The position numbers and the translations under genes are program-made. Shown piece after piece: positions 10,255 to 23,499 of a stretch of 64,000 nucleotides of DNA (the stretch's first letter is position 1; each line of letters begins with the position of its first letter). The stretch is from Thermothielavioides terrestris NRRL 8126 (taxonomy: Eukaryota; Ascomycota; Sordariomycetes; Sordariales; Chaetomiaceae): contig NC_016458.1 of assembly GCF_000226115.1 (NCBI RefSeq), positions 5,242,001 through 5,306,000 of the forward strand, given 5' to 3'. A model generated the notes under the pieces. The model had not been told where the DNA came from. It did not search any database and was given only the letters and a program-made list of their open reading frames with translations.

Positions 10255-10504
10255 TGTTATATACAACTGTGACAAGGGCACCTATAACCGTACCGCGGTC
10301 AGGGGTGACGAGCGTTCCCTTAAAAAAGGGGAACCTTACCTAGAACCCCTTCGTAGGAAGATAGACTATATCAATATACTTTTGTAACATATACTAGTGT
10401 TTAGGAGTGCCGCCTCATCAGCTAACGAGGCTAAGAGGCATTGATCTTTCTTACCCTTATACGTTTACTGTCAGATGGTCACCGAGCACTATCTACGTAT
10501 AACA
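10255..10504 (+). repeat. 5' LTR of Gypsy copy 1
   Basis: A 250-base LTR beginning TGTTATATAC and ending GTATAACA. It pairs with 38747-38996; the differences are nearly all C/T or G/A changes, as expected from RIP. Confidence 0.93.
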
Positions 10505-10506
10505 AG

Positions 10507-10530
10507 TGGTGCCTACTAACGATTCGAACC
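10507..10530 (+). promoter_or_regulatory. Primer binding site of Gypsy copy 1
   Basis: Two bases inside the 5' LTR a TGGTGCC... stretch is the exact complement of a tRNA 3' end: its reverse complement starts with the T-arm sequence GGTTCGAATC and ends in CACCA. The 24-base match supports tRNA priming. I cannot name the isoacceptor with confidence. Confidence 0.82.
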
Positions 10531-10599
10531 TATCTACTTTCTATTGAGGGGAGCTAAGTTTAGATCGAGAGATATTATAAGTTATATTCAATAAGTTAT

Positions 10600-13150
10600 A
10601 TAAAGTAGTACCTAAGATAGATAATACTCCTTTATAAAGGAGCAAGCTTTAGAGTATACAATTTATAATAAACCGGTTTATAGCCTAGATATCGTTATTT
10701 TAGTACTAAGTATTTATAAAGAGTTAGAAACTAGATAGATTTAAGCTTTATAAACGCTAACGTCTATAAAGATATATAGTAGATATTTAAGTTTATTAAA
10801 GACTTCGAGGTTACCTACAACGTCTAATAGGTAACCGCTATTAATCCCTAAGAACTCTAATACCTAGAAGCTACAATATTACTTAAAGAGGTATTAGAAG
10901 GAGATATCTACGTCTAATAGTATACTAAAACACTATATATCGTAGAGTATCCTCTCTCTTAGATACTCGACAATTATATTCTTTATACTTATCTTATAAC
11001 CATTAGGTACAAAGTCTAAGTAGCCGTTAGTAAGAACCTTATCCTAGACCTTAGGATCGAAGACGCTACTTTAAAGACTAAGGACTTAACCTAAGAAACG
11101 TTAAAGACCTTAGTATTAGAGAGTTAGGGACTATTAAAGACCCTAAAGCCTTAGAGGACCAACGATTAGCAACTAGGACTAGCTATACCGCTAGAAATAT
11201 TAGTAAGAACTAGATATAATTCAACTAAGAACTAGCTAACAACTCTACTAAGCTTAACTTTTTAAAAGTAACTAGAAACCTAGGATATATCAACTATTCT
11301 TCAATAAAGATATAAAACCTATACTATTAATAGCTATAATCTTAGTAGACGCTACCAAAGACTATAAAGAGGATTGTAGGATCTACCACCTTAGAATCGA
11401 CAACCTAAAGAGGAAGACCTATTATCTCTAATAGCTTAGCTAATTAGCGCTTTTAACTAGGTTCCCTAGCTATTGCTATAGACGCCTAGTCAACTATCCT
11501 AGTATCTATTTAAGCTTTCTAGATTAGATATAGTTATTTAGAACCTTAGAATAGAATATATAGATAGTTTAGTCGATTCTAATATCTCTTTACTATTCTA
11601 AGAGATACTAAGCCTACTATATAGATAAGTAGCTAGACCCTCTAGACAAGGAGCTAGACCCTCTAAACAAATAGCTAGAGCTATAGACATCTAGGCCATT
11701 TTCGCTATATAGGACTTTCTCACCTAGATAGCTAGAATAATAAAGAACCTAAACATTATAATTGAAATAGCGAATAGGGCTATAGGTATAGAAGACCATT
11801 AGCCTAAAACCGAGGATAGAAGCACTATATCTTCGTAGCCGTCTATACCTACGTCGAAATAGAAGATTTAGAATACTAGTCTCTTCTAGCCAAATATAGA
11901 GAACGAGTCTAAGGAACCCTAAGACCTATAGTATAACAAATAGTAGCTATACTATAGGGACGTTAACCTTTAGGTTAAATAGATAAATTAGGTTATTAGA
12001 TACTACCTAGTAAGAGAAGAGACCCTATATATAGAGATATAGACCTTGCTTTAAGGCTTAACACTATAATAGTATAAGTAGTAGCTCTCTACTATAGAAA
12101 AGGTAGTATTGACTATATCTATAAAAATATAGACTAAACGTTTAAAAAAAGAGTTTAGTATCAAAAGATATAAAGTAAAAAAATAGCTAAACGAAAACTA
12201 GTATACTATAAAAGACAACTATAAAGATAAGCTAGTCTAGAAATTTGCTATAGAATACTTTAAATATATATATATTTAGAGAGATACTACTAAAGAGCAA
12301 TATCTAATATACCTATATAACTACCTCTATCTAGAACTTCGTTAGCTATACCCTAAACTGGATATAACTATAGAGATAAGTATATTCCTTAGTATTCTCG
12401 ACATTAAAGTATATATTGTTAGAGACAAGCTCCACTAAGACGCTACTAAAGGCTATATCATTGGCTATAGTCCTATTGCTAACAATATAGATATAGAGTA
12501 CAACGATAAAGGATAAGAAGACGACTAGGAGGACAATGGAGCTTTTTAGATAAGAAGAGGTAGAAAAGGATATTATAATCTTTAGAGAAGAGACAAAGAT
12601 AAACCTTAATGATCTAGAAACAATTAATATAGAGATAGTAACTAAATATAGCTATTCAATAATCGAAACTTCTATAGTGTAACTAGATATAGAAGAGGAT
12701 ATTGACCGTTTAACGATCGTAGAGGAGGACTTAGACTGTTCAACGGCTAGAGAAGAGGCGACAATAGCAACTAGAGAAGACCGCCTCAACTTCGACAACT
12801 CTAACGGATTTAGATATATATATATAAGAAGTAGTTCGAAGATAGCACCTTCTTATACTATAGCGAAATTATAGTAATAGAAGACGACGAAGATACTAAC
12901 CTTTATTGTAAAATACTAGAGAAGACTAGGTATATTCTTGTCGATAAATATGATATTAAAGCTAAGGATAAGGAATTAGAAGACGAGGAAGCCAATAGTT
13001 CTTACTACTTATATTATACCTTTTACTAGCCTAGACTAAGTTGGAATAAACTACTATAACAACTCCTATAGATTTAGCAATGTATCGCCTATAGTAGAGT
13101 CTTCGCAATACGTTGTAAGCTTTTTAAGTATATAGCTAACAATAGCAATG
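10600..13150 (+). pseudogene. gag region of Gypsy copy 1, degraded
   Basis: Discontinuous reading frames with many TAG stops. Near 12640-12870 a frame matches the better-preserved gag frame of copy 2 (36068-35832 region), including FRYIYIRSSSK. Near 13080-13140 a relic C-x2-C...KLFK.I segment corresponds to a C2H2-like finger in copy 2. The start codon cannot be placed. Confidence 0.7.
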
Positions 13151-13299
13151 AAGATAAGTATAGACCTATATAACCTTAAACGGACTATTAGCACGACCTT
13201 AGTAACAACGAAGATGACCTTAATAGTAAAGATATAAACTTTATACTAACTAAAGGATAAATTATAGAAGTATAGCCCTATATATTACTACTAAAGGCG

Positions 13300-16200
13300 T
13301 TAGATAAACAAGCTATATACCTTATAATCAATATTAGTATAAACCTAGGCGAGCTAGATACTAAGGTTTACTTCGATATAGGTAGCAATACTAACCTTAT
13401 CGATAAGAAGTTTATCTCTAAGTAGGCTAAGAACCTACATTGGATTAACGTAAAGCTATACTTTGTCAAAGGCGTTAAAGCCTATACTAAAGTCAAAAAG
13501 TAAGTCGAGTTTAACTTCTATATCTAAGGAATTGTCTATAGTACTAATATAGATAGTTATTTCACTATAATAGCCGACGTTATTGAAGGTTTAAAAGCGA
13601 AACTATTGATTAGAACTAACTTTATACTCTATAATAGAGTAAAGATTAACCTTAATATATCTACCTATTACTTCTAGTCCATTTATAATATAAAGGTAAG
13701 AGTATATATAGAATAGAAAAGAATAATCTAGAAGGTGAAAGCTACGAATACTATAACGATTGTACCTACAATGGAATATCTAATTGAGACTATGTTCAAG
13801 CCTATAGATATTGATAACGACAACCTAGGTAGCTAGAAACATAAGCTCTACTTCGCTTTATACGTCGAAGGTATACTAGACATTATTGTAGATACAAAGA
13901 GCGTATACCAAGCTATTGTAAAGAACAACACTACTTACCCAATCACTATTGTCGAAGGATAATGTATTAGACACCTCCTCTAATATAGCCTAGAGGAGAA
14001 TATCTAAGCAATGGTATAGAACCTTATATACTAGACCTAGGATAACGTTGTAGACAATAAATATATATAGATAACGACGACTATATAATAGGAGCCTAGC
14101 GGTAAGAAACCAATGACGGAGACACTAATAGAGGATAAGTATAAGCTACCTACTAAGTAAGAGTTCTATATACTATCCTATAGCATCGAGAAACTAGACG
14201 ACATCCTATATATTAAGTTAGTAGTAGAGGTGAACGTCTATAGTAGGGATAAACAATATATAGAAGAGATAAAGGCACTATTAGACAAGTATAACGTCTT
14301 CTATAACTATAGTATTGTCCCTATATTAGAGGATCAGAAGATAAGAATTCCACTTATCAACAAATAGTAGAATCAGCTTAAGCCTATTTAGGTTTATCTA
14401 CTAAGTACTAAAGACTAAGCAATTATCGACAAAGAATATAATAAACTATATATATAAGGAAAGATAGACTTTATAAACTAGCTAACCCTTATCGTTTACC
14501 TAGTCTTTATAGTCTATTATATAGTTACTAGAAAAACGAAAGGTAGAGCTATAGTAGACCTTTAGCCTCTAAATACATTAGTAGTACTAGATATATACCT
14601 ATTGCTTAACTAAGACGACATTATAAATATAATAATAGGCAATATAATCTTTATAGTATTCGACGTCTCTAGATTCTTCTTCTAGCTTCTAGTTATAGAA
14701 GAACACTATAACTATATAGTAGTCATTAGTCCTAGAGGTTTAGAACATTCGAACGTTGTACTAATAGGATTTAAAAACTCACTAGCTTTTATATAACGCT
14801 TTATAGACTGTTTATTCTATAAATATAAGTACTTTATATATATCTATATTAATAATATCATTATTACTAATAAGAATATAGAGGAGTACCTCAAGTATAT
14901 CGAGATAGTTCTTAATATCCTCGACAAGGTATACATTTATATTTTAGTAGAAAAATCCTTTGTAGCCTACCTATTAGTAAGACTTCTTAGCTATATAGTC
15001 AATAGCAAAGAAGTAGCTAAGATAGACGATAAGATCATTGTATTTAAGAAATTTAAGTTCCCTAATACCTTTAAGACCTTAGAGCAATACCTTAGTATAG
15101 CTAAATAGCTATATAAGGGTATCCTATAGTATATAGCGAAAGCGTAGCCTCTATAGGACTATAAAACTAAGCTCCTTACCTAAAGGAGAGTAAATAGAGA
15201 CCTTCCTATCGCTAAGTCGAAGAACGCTAAGAAAGTATTTACCTTAAACGTTAAATTTAAGCCTATACTAGTGGAACTAGAGTCCTTTAAGCTACTATAG
15301 GAATATCTATATAAATAATATTTCCTATATTATTACCATCTTAATAAGCTACTGTTTATTAAGCTCAATGTAAATAGCAAGGGATATAGAGCAATCGTCT
15401 TTCAACTCTATAGCGAATAAAATAGTACTAGTATCCCTAACTAAGATATCCTAAATAGCGAGATCTAGCCTATTATATTCCTCTCTCGTCTAACCTCCAA
15501 CGTAGAAAAGAAGTATAGGAGTATAGAAATAGAAGTCGCTACTATCGTATAGGCAGTTAGAAAACTCTAAAAAATAGTATAGTTAAACCAATACCCTATA
15601 AATATCCTAATAGACTATATAGCAACTAGAGGTATTGTAAAGTATATATCTCTTACTACTATAGACCTTATAAAGGCTAACCTAAAGCTTATCAACGCTA
15701 TAAACTAGCTATTCTAGTTCGACCTCAATATTTTCTATATACTAAGAAAGCTCAACGTTGTACTAGACGCCCTATTACACCTACTAACCTTCGAGGAGGA
15801 CGCCCCTAATAAAACCTAAGATACTACCAACGAACTAGAAGATATTTAGTCTACTACCTAGATCGACACTAAGGAATACTACACTATAGACACTAGCACC
15901 TTTAAACTAGTTATTAGTAACGAGTTTAAAGCTAAGCTAACTATAGCTTACCCTAACGACCACTAATATAATAAGATCATTAGAAGTCTCTATAATATAG
16001 AAAAATAAGCTAAGAAGATCGCTAAATAGAGAGAATACAAAAAGTAAGAAGGAGAGCTATAAAGAAAGTAACACTAAAAGCTATAGCTTAGACCCTATAA
16101 ACTAAAGGACGGTCTCCTCTACTACGTCGACTACAAAGGAGTAAAGAAGCTTTATATCCCTAGTAGCTATATCAAGGACATTCTTATCGTTATATATAAC

Positions 16201-17640
16201 AATACTCACTACTTTAATATAGACAATATAATAATGAACCTCTTAGTATTTACGTTTAACTAAAAGCGCTAGATAGTATATAAATATATTTAGCACTGCC
16301 TTATATATAGAGAGAACTAGACCTTAAGAGAACTAAAGCCTAAAGACCTTTAGCCAATTCGAATATCGCTATAGCCTTTCTACACTATCACTATAGATTT
16401 TATCGTTGGTTTACCTACTATACCCTCTAAAGAGACACTATAGTCAATAAAAAAGTACCTAATCCTCAATGCTATATATACTATTATCTACAAGTTTAGT
16501 AAAAAGAAGTTTTTTATAGCTAGAAACAATAAAATGTTAGTAGAGGAATAGGCTATTATAATCCTTAGAGCATTAACGTATATAGATTAGGGACTCCTAA
16601 TGTAAATTATTAGCGACTAAGACACTAAGTTCACCTCTGACCTATAGAAGGAAATCTTTTATATCTTAGGCGTTAACCTCCTTTTCTCGATAGCCTATTA
16701 TCCTTAGATAGACAGTTAATTAGAGAGGATAAACTAGATAGTAGAAATCGCTATCTATATAAAAGCTATAGAAAAACTAAGAATGCTATAGCCTCTACTT
16801 CTCCCTACGTTATAATACAACCTTAATAATATACTTATAGTCACTATTGGAAGATTGCTAAACAAGTTGATATATAGCTTTAAACTATACTCTATTCTAG
16901 ATATACTTTACTATAAGAAGGGTACCATTGCCTCTACTAAAGCCATTAGTATCCTTAGACAATAGTATTAGAAGAAAGTAGTAGAACAGATTAATTATAT
17001 AGATACTATCGCAAAGATATATTATAACGATAAGTATATACCTACTAAGTTCGAAGTAGAAGATATTGTTTACCTACGACTATACGATAGATACTATCTC
17101 CTAGGAAAGCTTAAACGAAAATAGTCGCTATAGTAGATAAGACCGTTCAAAATTGTCTATAAAATCGATAGGAACGTCTATAAACTTGACTTCCTAGCTA
17201 GTTAGAAAGTCTATCCTATAGTTTTAGTTTCCTAGTTATAGAAACTAGATTAGAGGAAAGACCCCTTTGGCTATAATATAGAACCCCCTAGCTCTATAAT
17301 CATTGACAGAGACGAGCATTAAGAAGTCGAGAGAATTGTACAACGATATATTATCTAGAGGAACTAGAGACCTAAGGTTGAGTATCTAGTACAATAGAAA
17401 GGATTTACCGCCAAGGACGACTAGTAGATCCTATATATCTAGCTTATTAACAGTACTAAAGAACTTGTTAAAGAGTATAAAAAGGTGTACCTTATCGACT
17501 AAGAGAAGGAACACTATAACAAAGGTATCGCTACTAAGGAATAGAAGGAAGTAAAGGAGATTCCTCAATCCTAGAACCGAGTTGTCGTCGAGCTATTATA
17601 AAGGAAAGGTAGCGACTACTAATAGCTATACTATTATTGA
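13300..17640 (+). pseudogene. pol region of Gypsy copy 1 (PR-RT-RH-IN-chromodomain), degraded
   Basis: Ignoring stops, the domains read in order. Protease: FDIGSNTNLIDKKFIS near 13375, with a later LLIRTNF flap-type motif. Reverse transcriptase: 14330-15130, containing GRAIVDL, FDVSRFF and YIYINNII in place of YIDD. RNase H: about 15240-15790. Integrase: 16080-17290, with TIDFIVGLP (first Asp), ISD-DTKFTS (second Asp) and LERIN (Glu). A chromodomain follows at about 17320-17490 (VERIVQRYII then EYLVQ-KGFTAKDD), which makes this a chromovirus. Chromodomains of this group bind methylated H3K9, consistent with insertion in heterochromatin. Confidence 0.88.
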
Positions 17641-18420
17641 CTTTTCCTTTCTTTCTTTCCTATTTCCCTCTTTTCCTTTCGTTTGTTTATACTTTCCTTA
17701 TTAAAATATATTCGCTTTAATATATTTATTACCGCTATATCGCTATTAGATATATAAACGCTGTCCTTTATCTTATAGATCTCTTAGTTTTTCTTTTCTT
17801 TACCCTTTACTTAGATATTACTAATACTTTTAATTATAAAACTGTAGTCATTTAGTTCGTTAAGTACTTATCTTAGTTTTCCTATATATAAATTCGCTAC
17901 TGACCTTGATCTACAAATAGTTAAAGAAAGCTATCCTATTGCTATAAAGGTATAGAGGTTTAAGCCTCGAGGGTACAATGTTCTATTCTCTAGCTACTAC
18001 TAGATAGCAATACTATTTATTAGCTATAAGTACTACGCTATTGTTTTTATTTACTTCTAAAATAGCTTAACGTAGGCTATTACAATTTCCTTTCTCTTTA
18101 TATATCAACCTCAATATATCTATCTTCCCTAACAATTTCTTATCGTAGTCATTTACATTCACTATACGATCGATCGTTAGACCTTCTTATCACTAAGCTA
18201 TATATATTTATATAAGCTACCGTTAGTCGGTACACGTTTATACTATATTCGCAACTTAAAACAATCTACTATACGTTCTTATAGTACCTACGTCAACGAT
18301 AGAGGCGACTATATAGTCGATTCTCTTAGCTCGTTAACGTTATCGAGTAGCAAAGCGCTTAAGTATAATTATATCGATATTATAGAGGAAGACACTTAGC
18401 TAGCCTTTATCGCTTATAAG

Positions 18421-20294
18421 ATACCTCCCTATATAAGAAAGATGTCTACTAAAGGCTACGCTACCAACATCTAGAAGAGGGAGAACGCCCAACTTATAGC
18501 TAAATAAGCGGGAGGAGCAAAGGAAATTGATAGTACACCTAACGTTCCTTTATACGCCCTAGGAGCTTCTATATCCTACTAAGCTATTACTACAGACGTC
18601 GCTACTAGAACTACTTACAACAACGAAATAATAGCTACTAAAGAAGCTAATATAGCTAAGGTAATCTAAAACAATTTAGAGACTACCTATAAAGAGCAAT
18701 AGTAAAACGTTACTACAGACCCTATCGTAGTGTCCAACAACGAATAGGAAGTCTATAAGGACTACAACAAAGCGCTAGACAGCGATATTGTATAAGAGCA
18801 CTTAAGAACTCTTTTAACTTATAAGTATATAGAAGGGGAGTAGCCTCTATAACGTATACTAGGGATCAAGTATCTAGAAACTAGCAACGTTACCTCCGCT
18901 AGTATATAACGCTAGGAAGTCTAGCAAGCTCTATATATCGCATTAGAAGACGAGGCTACTACAACTAACGACGACCTAGATGTCTCCAACGACGATAGTA
19001 CCGATTATACTAATGATAAAGAGGATATAGCAACTAAGCTATACTATATCCTAGAGCTTTAGGAAACCTATATATTATATAGATACTCTTAGCGTCTAAC
19101 CAAAGCTATAAACAAATATATTGCTACTATAAGCAAAGCGTTTACTTATATATATATAGATTTTAGTTACAATAACAAGTATATAGCTAAACTAGCAACA
19201 TAATTCACTAGGTTCTACTATATAGTCCTAAAGAAGGATTTTAGTAACAAGCTTGTTAGCTTCGTATACAACCTATACGTTTAGAGGATCAAGGGTACAA
19301 TCAAAAGAGCCCTTAAAGAGTTCTAAGAGACGAATATAGTTATAGCAAGCTATATACTAACTACAATAGAAATCCTTATATTACGTTACGTCTCGCCTAA
19401 AGGCAAGGGCAACCCTTCTATAAACGCGATATTAATAAAGCTTGGACTAGCCTATTACAACAACGCTAAAGCTATAGATATAGCAAGTAGTACTAGCTAT
19501 ATAGTCACTATGAACGATAACGCTATCAAATCTCTATAAATAGATATAAAAGCTATATAAACGTTGACTAAGGATCTACTCTAATTCGCCTAAAAGTACC
19601 GAGTCTACGTTAAAAAAGTCGAAAAAACTATAGTAGAATTAGCAAAGCTTATTAGTATATTAGAAGCAAATAGCAAAGCCGGTAACCTAGATCCTAGTAG
19701 TCTTGCCTTCTAGAGCAACCTTAATAATATATACTATTACTGGATAGCAAAGATCAATAACCTATAGCTAGTATATAATAAGACTATAACGGATCTCTAT
19801 TATAAGAATAATGCCCTTCTAGAGAAAATCGACCTCGCTACTTAAACAATAGTGAACCTATATAATAGTATCTATATAGGACTAGCATAGTGTATATAGG
19901 ACGTTGAGCGTCGCTTTTTAGCTATCGAGTACTAAACTACTATAATAGATTTGTCTATTGCAAAGGTAGACGTTGCAAAGTAGGCCACTATAGCTATCTA
20001 AACTATTAGACGCTAAGAGTCAACGCCTAAGGTTAGCTATATTGTAACTATAACGACTATATACTCTACTAAGACTATATAGCTACCTACTTAGAAAACG
20101 TCTACTAAGATACCTATTGCTAAAGCTATATTACCGGTTATATCGACGACATTAGCTAAAACGCTATAAAGCTAGCGCAATGAAAACACCTATTCAACGT
20201 CGGGAGTTAAAATGGCTAAAGTCACTGCTACTAAGCGCTAACGTAAAGTAACTATTGACGACAAGGTGTAGAAGACGTCGATACGCCCTCCTAA
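18421..20294 (+). pseudogene. Third ORF of Gypsy copy 1, first part
   Basis: A degraded frame after the chromodomain, starting at an ATA that is ATG in copy 2. It reads PPYIRKMSTKGYATNI at the start and is rich in Lys, Thr, Ala and Ser, with no domain I recognise. Gypsy copy 2 interrupts it after IRPP. Joined to 38456-38567 it is 1986 bases long, exactly the length in copy 2. Confidence 0.72.
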
Positions 20295-20543
20295 TGTTAT
20301 ACGCCGATGGTCCTCGGCGACCATCTGACGGTAAACGTGTAAGGGTAAGAAAGATCAATGCCTCTCAGCCTCGTTAGCTGATGAGGCGGTACTCTTGAAC
20401 ACTAGTATATGTTACAAAAGTATATTGATGCAGTCTACCGTTCTACAAAGGGGTTACAAGCGAGGTTCCCTTTTTTAAGGGAACGCTTGTCACCCCTAAC
20501 CGCAGTGCGGTCATAGGTGCCCTTGCTATAGTTGTGTATAACA
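20295..20543 (-). repeat. 3' LTR of Gypsy copy 2
   Basis: 249 bases, TGTTATACGCC to GTGTATAACA on the plus strand. It pairs in the same orientation with 38202-38450 and in inverse orientation with the LTRs of copy 1. Confidence 0.93.
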
Positions 20544-20724
20544 AGTGCCTAGGGATAAGAAGAAAAAGATAGTGTCCTCGCTATTATTATAGAACTCAAT
20601 ATAGGATAAAGGAGCATATAGAAAGGAAGAAAACTAATCTACATTATACCCTATATAGGATTTCTATATCCGTTATTCTAGTCTATAGTAAGGTCCTCTA
20701 TTACGATTTGCCTATTCATTTGTT

Positions 20725-22710
20725 CTACTTGTCTAGGTCGATAGTGCTATCGCTAGCGTATAGGTCGTCCTTAGCTACCTTCGACGTCTTCGTGGCTACT
20801 CTACGTTCAGCGGATACGAGTGTCTTCTTGACTTTCTTAGGAGGACGTATTAGCGTCTTCTATACTTTATCGTCGATTGTTACTTTTCTTTGGCGCTTAC
20901 TACCCGTAACCTCAATAGTTTTAGCTCCCAACGTCGATTAAATATCGTCGTTACACTGACTCTATAGCGTCTTAGCTGGCGTTGCTAGTACGACCGATAG
21001 CGCGGCTTTGGCTATAGGTGTCTTGCTTAGCGTCTTCTATATAGGCAACTATATAGCTTTAACGATATATACTATAGTCGTAGTTGTAGTATAAGCGATC
21101 TTAGGTACCGGTTCATAGTAGCTAGTGGTCTAAATAGGTGTTCTAGCTTGTTTTATAACGGCTACCTTTACAGCGAGTAAGTCTATTGTAGTGGCTTAGG
21201 TCTCGATAGCCGCTAAGCGGCGTTTAACGTCCTATATACGCTATACTAGTCCTATATAAATGCCGTCGTATAAGTTCACTGTTGTTCGAGTAGCGAGGTC
21301 GATCTTCTCTAGAAGAGCGTTATTCTTATAACGGAGATCTATTACAGTCTTATTGTACGTTAGCTATAGGTCGCTAATCTTTACTATCTAGTGATAGTAC
21401 ATATTATTAAGGTTGCCCTAGAAGGCAAGACTACTAGGATCTAGGTTACCGGCTTTGCTATTTATTTCCAACGTACTAATGAACTTTGCTAATTCTACTA
21501 TAGTTTTTTCGATCTCCTTGACATAGACTTAGTACTTCTAGGCGAATTAGAGCAGATCCTTAGTTAGCGCTTATACCGCTTTTATATCCGTTTACAGAGA
21601 TTTGATAGCGTTATCGTTTACGGTGACTGTATAGCTAGCACCGTTCGCTATGTCTATAGCTTAGACGTTGTTATAATGGGCTAGTCCAAGCTCTATTAAT
21701 ATTACGTTTATAGAAGGGTTGCCCTTGCCCTTAGGCGAGACGTAACGTAATATAAGGATTTCTATTGCGGTTAGTATATAGCTTGCTATAACTATACCCG
21801 TCTTTTAGAACTCTTTAAGAGCTCTTTTGATTGTACCTTTGATCCTCCGAATATATAGGTTGTATACAAAGCTAGTAGGCTTGTTACTAAAATCCTTCTT
21901 CGAGACTATATAGTGGAACTTAGCGAATTACATCGCTAACTTAGCTATATATTCGTCATCGTGACTAAAATCTATATACATATAAGCAAGTGCTTCGCTT
22001 ATAGTAGTGATATACTTGTTTGTAGCTCTAGTTAGGCGCCGAGAGTACCTACGTGATATATAGGTTTCCTGAAGCTCTGGGATATAGTACGGCTTAGTCG
22101 CTATATCCTCCTCATCATTAGTGTAATTAGCACTATCGTCGTCGAAGACGTCTAGGTCGTCGTTAGTTGTAGCGGCCTCGTCTTTTAACGCAATATATAG
22201 AGCTTACTAGACTTCCTAGCGCTATACGCTAGCGGAGGAGACGTTGCTAGTTTCTAGATACTTGATCCCTAGTATACGTTATAGGGGCTACTCCCCTTCT
22301 ATGTATTTATAAGTTAAGAGAGTTTCTAAACGCTTTTATATAGCATCGCTATCTAGCGCTTCGTCGTAGTCCTTATAGACTTCCTGTTCGTTGTCGGATA
22401 CTACGATAGGGTCTATGGTAACATTCTACTATCGCTCCTTACGAGCGGTCTCTAAGCTGTTTTAGATTGCTTTAGCTATATCAGCTTCTTTAGTAGCTAT
22501 CATTTCGTTGTTATAAGTAGTTCTAGTAACAACGTCTTTGGTGATAGCCTAGTAGGACGTAGAAGCTCCTAGGGCGCGTAAAGGAACGCTAGGCGTATTG
22601 TCGATTTTCTTTACTCCTCCTATTTATTTAGCTATAAGTCGGGTACTCTCCCTTTTCTAGGTATCGATAGCGTGGCCTTTAGCAGGTATCTTTCTTATAT
22701 AGGGAGGCAT
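20725..22710 (-). pseudogene. Third ORF of Gypsy copy 2
   Basis: Starts with an intact ATG (MPPYIRKIPAKGHAIDT) and ends VDLDK-TAG, 1986 bases or 661 codons, with internal RIP stops. It lies downstream of the chromodomain in the position where envelope-like or other accessory ORFs occur in some LTR elements. I see no signal peptide or membrane segment. The C-terminus is Lys/Thr-rich, suggesting a nucleic-acid or nuclear role. Function unknown. Confidence 0.72.
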
Positions 22711-23499
22711 CTTGTAAGCGACGAAGGCTAGTTGGGTATCTCCCTCTGTAATATCGATATAATTGTATTTAAACGCTTCGCTATTCGATAATATTAGCGA
22801 GCTAAAAGAATCGACTATATAGTCACCTCTGTCGTTGACATAGATATTATAAGAATATATAGCGGATTGTCTCGATTTACAAATATAGCGTAAGCGTATA
22901 CCGACTGACGGTAGTTTGTATAAATGTATATAGCTTAGTAATAAGAAGATCTGACGATCGATCGTATAGTAAATACAAATGACTATAATAAGAAATTGTT
23001 AGGGAAGATAGATATATTGAGGTTGATATATAAAGAGAAAGGAAATTGTAGTGGCCTACGTTGGGCTGTTCTAGAAGTAAATAAAAACAATAGCGCAGTG
23101 CTTACAGCCAATAAACAGTGTTGCTATCTAGTAGCGGCTAGAGAATAGAACATTATACCTTCGAGGCTCGAAGCCCTATGCCTTTATAGCAATAGGATAG
23201 CTTTCCTTGACTATTTGTAGGTCAAGGTCAATAGCAAATCTGTATATAGGAAAACTAGGATAAGCAAAGTACTTGACGAACTAAATAACTACGGTTTTAT
23301 AACTAAAAGCGTTGGTGATATCTAAGTAAAGGGTAAGGAGAGGAAAAACTAGGAGATCTATAAGATAGAGGACAGCGCTTATACGTCTAGTAGTAGTATA
23401 GTAGTAATAGATATACTAAAGCGAACGTATTCTAATAAAGAAAGTGTAAGCGAATAAAAAGAAGAGAGGGAAACGGGAAAGAAGGAAAGAGAAAGAGAA

